NCBI GenBank assembly: GCA_964632845.1
Contig: CAZWDU010000004.1
Location: forward strand, 1-64,000
Source: JAOZHU01 sp964632845
Lineage (GTDB): Archaea > Thermoproteota > Bathyarchaeia > Bathyarchaeales > Bathycorpusculaceae
DNA: 64,000 nucleotides
Direction: 5' to 3'
Shown: in pieces, positions 59,085 through 64,000 of the stretch
Layout of the letters: every line of letters starts with the position of its first letter
How positions within the stretch are numbered: the first letter of the stretch is position 1
The notes under the pieces: generated by a model
Told to the model about the DNA's origin: nothing
Database searches by the model: none
The model's input: the letters and a program-made list of their open reading frames with translations, nothing else
Made by a program: the position numbers and the translations under genes

Positions 59085-60212
59085 TCAAGCCAACCTCGCC
59101 TTTAGCCTATGAATAGCTCCGCGAATTTCTTGGCACTCCCGCTGCATGCCTAACGTGCTATGCTCAACGGTTGGGCTCGGCAAAAGCCCCTCAAGAACCG
59201 CAACAACCTCGCTTATCGGCATAGTCTTGGGCTGATCCTTGACAAGACCACTCGGTGACTGTGATTTCGTTAGCTGCTCAATCGTCTTTTGAGCTTCGGC
59301 AAGCTTATTCTCGGTTTCAGTCAGCTTGCCATCGGCTTCGGTTAGCGCTTTTTCTACCGTGCCGAGTTTGCCTTCAGTCTCAACAAGCTTCTCACGAATA
59401 GACTTAAGCTCAGCATTTCCTTTTTCCACAGCTTCAGTCACGAGTTTTTGTAAATCTTCTTCTTTCATGTTTTCAATCCCACTCGGCACTTCCTGGCTTG
59501 CAGAACCACTTGCTGGGAACTTGTCAAAACATGACTTGCAAGCAGAAACAAGGTAATTCGCGGGTTTACCGCAGAAAACGCAGGAACCAGCCTTCACAAC
59601 CTTGCGCTCAGCCCCATGTGAAAGCGCTTCCAGAACGCTAATGTTGGTCTCTGGAATACCTGGCACCGCAACAAGACTTAACTCTGCATTGTGCAGTCCA
59701 TGCGGAACCTTGCCATCAACAAGATCAATAGCCTCATAATCTGCGCCTACGCTAACATGCTGCACAAGACCTTTTCGTATCTTATCGGCGACATCGCTCT
59801 CGTAAATCTCCGCCTCATACCAAAGAGCCTGACCATCCCAATCTGTTTTCGTTACCTTGCCGACGGCGCTATCGACTGAAACGTGCTCGATGTAGACGGG
59901 TGAATTGATAAGCTTAGAAGCGAACCTTTGGAGCTCTTCAGGCGTGTAGACGTTGAAGTTTCTGCTAATTCCTGCTGTCATGGCGACACCGCGAATTCTC
60001 AAGGGCTTGTCAACAATCTTCTCCAGAAGGCTGAAGGGTAGAACCGCGGAGAAATGCTCTCGTGTCTTTTTGCTTCCCTTACATTCTGTTGAAACGGAAC
60101 CGGTTTCGTCATTTAATGTGTCTTTTGACATGGAAACGTCAACAGATACATCGGGGAGCCTAGAAAAGAAATAGGTTGTTAGCTCAAACACGCTAATAAC
60201 GTATTTATGCAC
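59085..60212 (-). CDS. Prohead protease with zinc ribbon and scaffold coiled coil
   Basis: Up to 375 residues. Residues about 60-205 form a serine prohead protease: YIEHVSVDSAVGKVTK carries the His, VQHVSVGADY the Ser, and AELSLVAVPGIPETNI closes the domain. CVFCGKP ... CKSC (about 212-230) is a zinc ribbon. A long coiled coil (about 255-325) resembles a scaffold. The enzyme would process the prohead from within. The promoter-like TATTTAT around 60205 suggests the real start may be further in, for example the ATG at 60131. Confidence 0.75.
   Translation of the reverse strand: MHKYVISVFELTTYFFSRLPDVSVDVSMSKDTLNDETGSVSTECKGSKKTREHFSAVLPFSLLEKIVDKPLRIRGVAMTAGISRNFNVYTPEELQRFASKLINSPVYIEHVSVDSAVGKVTKTDWDGQALWYEAEIYESDVADKIRKGLVQHVSVGADYEAIDLVDGKVPHGLHNAELSLVAVPGIPETNISVLEALSHGAERKVVKAGSCVFCGKPANYLVSACKSCFDKFPASGSASQEVPSGIENMKEEDLQKLVTEAVEKGNAELKSIREKLVETEGKLGTVEKALTEADGKLTETENKLAEAQKTIEQLTKSQSPSGLVKDQPKTMPISEVVAVLEGLLPSPTVEHSTLGMQRECQEIRGAIHRLKARLA
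60202..60208. promoter_or_regulatory. TATA-like element between divergent late genes
   Basis: TATTTAT lies 27-33 bases before the ATG of the + strand HTH gene, the distance expected for a leaderless archaeal mRNA. On the other strand ATAAATA could serve the late operon. Confidence 0.35.
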
Positions 60213-60234
60213 TCAAGCCAAAAATTAGAAACGG

Positions 60235-60450
60235 ATGAGCAGCCTAACAGAAAGAGAACGAATAGTTCTTCAGCTTTCGCGACAAGGCTTAAGCGATTAC
60301 AAGATAGCACGCAAAATCAACACTGACCCGCCAAGCGTAACGCGATCAAGAAAAAATGCGCAAAGAAAACTTCAGGTAGCAAAAACAGACCTCGATTGGG
60401 CTGCAAGCTTAGGAATCGCATTAGTACAATCAAAGCCTTATTCTCAATAA
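60235..60450 (+). CDS. LuxR/sigma-4-like HTH protein
   Basis: A 71-residue protein: SLTERERIVLQLSRQGLSDYK and IARKINTDPPSVTRSRKNAQ form a helix-turn-helix of the LuxR/sigma region 4 type. It is the only + strand gene in the late region, divergent from the protease gene, so it may regulate late transcription. It overlaps the end of the 810-residue gene by 21 bases. Confidence 0.75.
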   Translation: MSSLTERERIVLQLSRQGLSDYKIARKINTDPPSVTRSRKNAQRKLQVAKTDLDWAASLGIALVQSKPYSQ

Positions 60451-62862
60451 GTATCCCTTTGCGTCACAACTCGTTTGGTATTCAAACTTTTCGAAAATAT
60501 TAATCAGTGCCGATTTTTGTAAGTACAACTTTTGTTTTTCTTCTTCGCCTTGAGCTTTCAGCCAGTCTGGCGGTTTCGCGACAAAATTTTTGATTAATTC
60601 AGCGTTTTCTGAAAAAGGTTGGACATCCATATAGAATACTCCTTTTACAAGTTCTTTCTTTTCTCCTTGATTTAATGGGCTATATTGGATCCAGCGCCCC
60701 AACTTTGTTTTGTCTAGAATTAGAATGCTGGTGGTAAAATCACCTCCTAGAAAAGCCTCAAAGACTGGAATCGGCTCTCCTTTTAGCTCGTACCATCCAC
60801 TGAAGCCCTTCACATTAAGTTCTGGTGTTCCTTTTTGCCATTTTGGTTTGAACTTTTGTGAAGTTCTTTTCAGGAAACGATATGATCCACCATTAATTGC
60901 GAGAATAATTGCGTTAGATGGATGCTCAAGTTCCTCAAGTGTCTTTTCGAATTGCTCATCGCTTATTTCAGTAAGACCTTTCCTCAGTTCATTTATAACA
61001 TAAGTATTCTCACTAATTGCTAAAGACTTGCCATAGCTTTCTCCCCAATCAGGGAAAAAGACATGCCATTTCTCAAAAAAGACTGCTTTCTGGTCGACAA
61101 CGTTAACGCCAAAACGGGACTTTTTTTCTTCATGAACTTCGCCAGTCTTATCCTCATAACAATTGCTGTACTGAAGAATATCTCGCACTACAGCATTCTC
61201 TCGAAAGGTATCAATGACTCTTAACTTAAATTCTTCGACCTTCTTTGGACTAATACTTTGCTTTATCTCCGCTTTCTCAATTCTGTTTTGTGCACTTCTT
61301 TTTGTAGCTTTAAGAAAAGGTATGAGCCTTTCTTCAAACAATCCCTGAATTTCCTCTGATTTAAAACCGAGAGCGTTGAGGAGGTCGGTATTCTTTTCCA
61401 ATTCTTGAGCTGATTGAACAAGGTCGTCTATAGAATGCTCGACTTCTGACAACAATGTAACTTCCGAGAATGGCACTTCGTATTTCACGATTTCTGGATA
61501 TTCTCCATTCGCATCTTTAGCTATATTTCTTAATGCTCGGGCAACTAGTAGGAGAAAGTATTGCTTGTAGTACTTTGTTGTTCCGTGGTGGCCTTCCCAA
61601 AAATTGATTTTTCTCTCCCAAGGTCCTTTCTTGAAGTACAAACTCAAGATATTGTTTAGACCAACTGGTAAAATATCGTGTCCAATCCAGTTAGCATCAG
61701 AATCTGGGGGCTGCTTTGCCTCCCAAAGGAATTTTACGTATTCGGGTTTGTTCTTGAAAAGGCAATAAGAACCTATTGCGAAAACGATTTCGAGAAGATT
61801 CATTAATTTAAATTGTGAAATAGCAACATCTACAATTTCTTTCTCAAGCTTGCAAGCCTCTTCCTTTTGTTTTCCGTCAAAATGGGGCTGCAAAACCTTC
61901 GTAATCTGGTTGAATTCTTCAATCCACTGATCAACTTCGAGTTTTGAAAAAAGATTTTTTTCAGAGGCGGCAAGACGATTGATCCTTTCCTGTATTTTGT
62001 GTTCACGCTCAATCTTTGTAGCAAGGGCTGCATCAGTTTGAAACAGTGAAGTTCCATACTCCCAGATTTTACCGTCCTCATGAACCATGATCCCACTAAT
62101 CATTAAGGACACAATGTGATCGAAAATTGACTTTTGATCATTTGAGACTACATACTGCGCCATTTGAAAAAGAGCGGTATCAAACAAGGGCAGATAAGAA
62201 AGATGGAACCCATCCCTTCTCATTCTGGGAGTATTGAAAACTATGCTTATGTACCATTCAACCGAAGAAGAATAAACTGAAGTGTCAATTCTTTTATGAG
62301 CATCGGCTTTTTCCATAGCCTCAACCGCTAAGGACAAAACGAGGTTGAGAAACTCTTTAACAAAAGCGTCATTCTTCGGCTTTTGAGTCAAATCTTCCAG
62401 TAGCCAGATTAGCTGATAAACTACATATTTACTTATTTCCTCATTCTTATAGTTGGAAGCGTACTTCCAAATTTTTTTGAAGGAATATAAAAATCGGGAA
62501 AGCCCCTCGCGCTCTCTTTCCGCGCGGAAGGTTAATCGAAGCGCAGCATCCAGTTCGAGTTGTTCTCGGTTCTTTGAAGTTTCAGGTCCTTCCGCTGATA
62601 CATCCTTTTTCGTGAGAGGTAACCAATAATCCTCGTAAAAACTCTTAGACCAAAGCAGTGAATGGAACTTGGCGGGATTCTGGATTTGCAGTTGCCAAAA
62701 TTTCTTGAAAATCTCAACTAGGTCTTCGACTATTTCCTTCACGGATTCATTGTCTTCTCTCTCAATTTTTGCTTTTGCCACACTCACAAGTCGTTCTAGC
62801 GCGAAGAATAGTCTTTCTTGGTCTTCCTGAACCGACTTAGTCTTTGAGGACGTTTTCCACAT
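60430..62862 (-). CDS. 810-residue protein of unknown function
   Basis: A large, mostly helical, soluble protein (ERLVSVAKAKIERED, KKIWKYASNYKNEE, VYQLIWLLEDLTQK). The C-terminal third becomes alpha/beta with NAIILAINGGSYRFLKRT, GWYELKGEPIPVFEAFLGGDFTTSILILDKTKLG. I recognise no domain. A+T-rich codon use differs from the structural genes. Its ATG lies inside the end of the membrane protein gene (26-base overlap), so the two are made together. A cargo or defence role is plausible. Confidence 0.72.
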   Translation of the reverse strand: MWKTSSKTKSVQEDQERLFFALERLVSVAKAKIEREDNESVKEIVEDLVEIFKKFWQLQIQNPAKFHSLLWSKSFYEDYWLPLTKKDVSAEGPETSKNREQLELDAALRLTFRAEREREGLSRFLYSFKKIWKYASNYKNEEISKYVVYQLIWLLEDLTQKPKNDAFVKEFLNLVLSLAVEAMEKADAHKRIDTSVYSSSVEWYISIVFNTPRMRRDGFHLSYLPLFDTALFQMAQYVVSNDQKSIFDHIVSLMISGIMVHEDGKIWEYGTSLFQTDAALATKIEREHKIQERINRLAASEKNLFSKLEVDQWIEEFNQITKVLQPHFDGKQKEEACKLEKEIVDVAISQFKLMNLLEIVFAIGSYCLFKNKPEYVKFLWEAKQPPDSDANWIGHDILPVGLNNILSLYFKKGPWERKINFWEGHHGTTKYYKQYFLLLVARALRNIAKDANGEYPEIVKYEVPFSEVTLLSEVEHSIDDLVQSAQELEKNTDLLNALGFKSEEIQGLFEERLIPFLKATKRSAQNRIEKAEIKQSISPKKVEEFKLRVIDTFRENAVVRDILQYSNCYEDKTGEVHEEKKSRFGVNVVDQKAVFFEKWHVFFPDWGESYGKSLAISENTYVINELRKGLTEISDEQFEKTLEELEHPSNAIILAINGGSYRFLKRTSQKFKPKWQKGTPELNVKGFSGWYELKGEPIPVFEAFLGGDFTTSILILDKTKLGRWIQYSPLNQGEKKELVKGVFYMDVQPFSENAELIKNFVAKPPDWLKAQGEEEKQKLYLQKSALINIFEKFEYQTSCDAKGYLLRIRL

Positions 62863-63370
62863 ATTCTTTAAGTTTCCTTCTCAATATTTTATCAGTGTTA
62901 GTTACGTACTGTTCTACAAGTCTAATGAACGTGAAAAAAACGTACATATTTGCTATGAACCAGAAAAACACAAGCCACAAAAACAAAAAGTAAGTAATTC
63001 CCAGAAACTCCAAAAGGATTATTACGATGATGCTTAGTAAGAGCGACAGGTACTGAAAACGATAAAGCTTTTCTTTTGTGAAAAATTGAGCGATTTCGGG
63101 ATCTTTGTATCTGTCAGCGGTCATGGTTACTACGGTAAGTGCTATAGGTATTGCTACACCAATGAGACCCGCTTCAAGGGTCATTAAATCGGACAAAAAG
63201 TCTTTTTTTGGTGAATCAACAATGAGAAATGAAATAATAGATGCATCCAACTTCACGGTTGATAAGAACTCCAAAATGTGAAAAAATGCAAGCAAATATC
63301 CAATCACTATGCCCGAAACTAAGCCAATTATGAAAGTGAGAAGGATTTTTGCTCTCTCAGACACATTCAT
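62837..63370 (-). CDS. Four-helix membrane protein partner
   Basis: A 177-residue membrane protein with helices at about 9-30, 66-85, 107-125 and 128-152 (FIIGLVSGIVIGYLLAFF; LIGVAIPIALTVVTMTADR; LSLLLSIIVIILLEF; FLWLVFFWFIANMYVFFTF) and a cytosolic basic C-terminus. It is coupled to the 810-residue gene by a 26-base overlap. A TATA-like TTATAAAAT lies just upstream of the ATG. No family recognised. Confidence 0.72.
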   Translation of the reverse strand: MNVSERAKILLTFIIGLVSGIVIGYLLAFFHILEFLSTVKLDASIISFLIVDSPKKDFLSDLMTLEAGLIGVAIPIALTVVTMTADRYKDPEIAQFFTKEKLYRFQYLSLLLSIIVIILLEFLGITYFLFLWLVFFWFIANMYVFFTFIRLVEQYVTNTDKILRRKLKEYVENVLKD

Positions 63371-63488
63371 GATACTCTATTTTATAAGCCTGAGGATTTA
63401 ATTTTTGCCACTTCTCCTGTTACTCCAGGGGCTTTTGGCATCCCAGATTTGGTTATCGACTGGAAAACTGCAATGTAATTGGGTAAAG

Positions 63489-63959
63489 CTAACTTTGTTC
63501 GTTTTCTTTCCATATTTCATAAGCAAAATTTGTTAAAGCCCAATGCCAGCCTCTTTTTTCAGCAGCATTCTCTCCAAACTCTTTCTCCAACCGTTTGTTC
63601 ATCCTTAAAATTCTTCGGCTTACCTTATGGCGAGTGGCTTTAAACTGCTGCAAACGAACAGCTATATCTTTGGGCAGAAGACCTGTCGAACCTGCCTCAA
63701 AAAGCACTTGAAGAATCTCCCTGTCAACCTCATCCAAACAAGCTACCCGTTCAATTAATGCCTGTTCAAAATTAAAAGAACCCTTTAACCCAGCAAAAAT
63801 AGTGCGAAGCATAAGCTTAACCTCCTCAATCTCAGCCAAAGTCTGCTTGAGAAGCTGCTGGTTGTACTTCAAACGTCCAATCTTATCGCTCCGACTGCGT
63901 CTTTTCTTTGGCTTCTGAACAGGTTTTATAGAATCCTCCATACCAATATGCTCAGTCAT
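63489..63959 (-). CDS. Winged helix DNA-binding protein
   Basis: A 156-residue protein. A basic N-terminus (KPKKRRSRSDKIGRLKY) and a helix (LLKQTLAEIEEVKLMLR) precede a winged helix (LDEVDREILQVLFEAG, LPKDIAVRLQQF, VSRRILRMNKRLEKEFG) and a WHWAL segment. GGAG nine bases before the ATG at 63959 sets the start. Probably a viral regulator; its promoter region is at the window edge. Confidence 0.7.
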   Translation of the reverse strand: MTEHIGMEDSIKPVQKPKKRRSRSDKIGRLKYNQQLLKQTLAEIEEVKLMLRTIFAGLKGSFNFEQALIERVACLDEVDREILQVLFEAGSTGLLPKDIAVRLQQFKATRHKVSRRILRMNKRLEKEFGENAAEKRGWHWALTNFAYEIWKENEQS

Positions 63960-64000
63960 GGAAAAACGCTCCATCAACAACAATGAAAAAGGGCACTCGC

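Larger units (their letters stand above)
29070..64000. mobile_element. Integrated tailed virus (provirus), right end outside window
   Basis: From the integrase to the window edge the genes form a head-tail virus: TerL, TerS, portal, HK97-fold capsid protein, prohead protease/scaffold, connectors, gp10-like protein, tail tube, frameshifted tail chaperone, tape measure and distal tail. The tail set (tube, tape measure, no sheath or contractile genes) indicates a siphovirus morphology. Accessory genes at 31-45 kb and 60-63 kb are visibly more A+T rich. No second attachment site is in the window. Confidence 0.9.

Noticed and set aside
1..64000. CRISPR array, rRNA or insertion sequence
   Set aside because: No spaced repeat array, rRNA-like sequence, or transposase with terminal repeats was found on reading both strands.

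Overview
The window is archaeal. It carries an Orc1/Cdc6 replication initiator, an archaeal-type triosephosphate isomerase, a pyruvoyl-dependent arginine decarboxylase, a TrmB-family regulator, RAM-only Lrp/AsnC proteins, an ESCRT-III/CdvB-like protein, DUF365 and COG2401 families, Shine-Dalgarno sites mixed with GTG/TTG starts, and TATA-like promoters. CdvB together with the overall gene repertoire points to the TACK lineage, most compatibly a Bathyarchaeia member. That placement is inference from gene content, not phylogeny.

The left part (1-28852) reads as host chromosome. It holds: a truncated secreted protein and a divergent TrmB regulator; sugar-phosphate and glycogen genes (galT, debranching enzyme, DUF89 phosphatase, tpiA, Nudix, EamA transporter); arginine decarboxylase divergent from Orc1/Cdc6; a tight run Orc1/Cdc6 - wHTH - moaC - moaB - moaA; a phosphodiesterase and a wHTH regulator; a processive GT2 synthase next to a NodB-type polysaccharide deacetylase; a HAD hydrolase; a secreted Kelch protein; several small proteins; a cytosolic YedY-like molybdopterin oxidoreductase; CdvB; a PPC/DUF296 protein; two more glycosyltransferases; and a four-gene metal/corrinoid-type ABC importer plus methyltransferase cassette with palindromes in its promoter.

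From 29070 to the right edge the DNA is an integrated tailed virus (HK97-type, siphovirus-like tail), running past the window end. The integrase lies next to the host junction. It is followed by an early/accessory zone (29-45 kb) with tandem palindromic iterons, twin palindromic operators, a PDDEXK_4 nuclease, small DNA-binding proteins, a minimal family-X DNA polymerase, and a long operon of Eco57I-type methylase, DUF365 PUA protein, PLD-SNF2 helicase and EVE-domain protein. The late genes (46-60 kb) are almost all on the minus strand. In transcription order they are prohead protease/scaffold, decoration protein, major capsid protein, portal, connectors, tail tube, tail assembly chaperone with a -1 frameshift site, tape measure, distal tail protein, small genes including a holin-like protein, TerS, TerL, and an ABC-ATPase/GNAT fusion. 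A + strand HTH gene, an 810-residue protein of unknown function with a membrane partner, and a wHTH protein close the window.

The most interesting points are: the concentration of PUA-superfamily domains (EVE, DUF365, ASCH) around a methylase/helicase operon and a GNAT-ABC protein, which suggests a system that makes or senses modified DNA; a well-formed programmed -1 frameshift in an archaeal provirus; the uncharacterised membrane protein/810-residue pair; the 29-bp iterons; and two genes whose coding frame appears to begin at ATC behind a good Shine-Dalgarno sequence.
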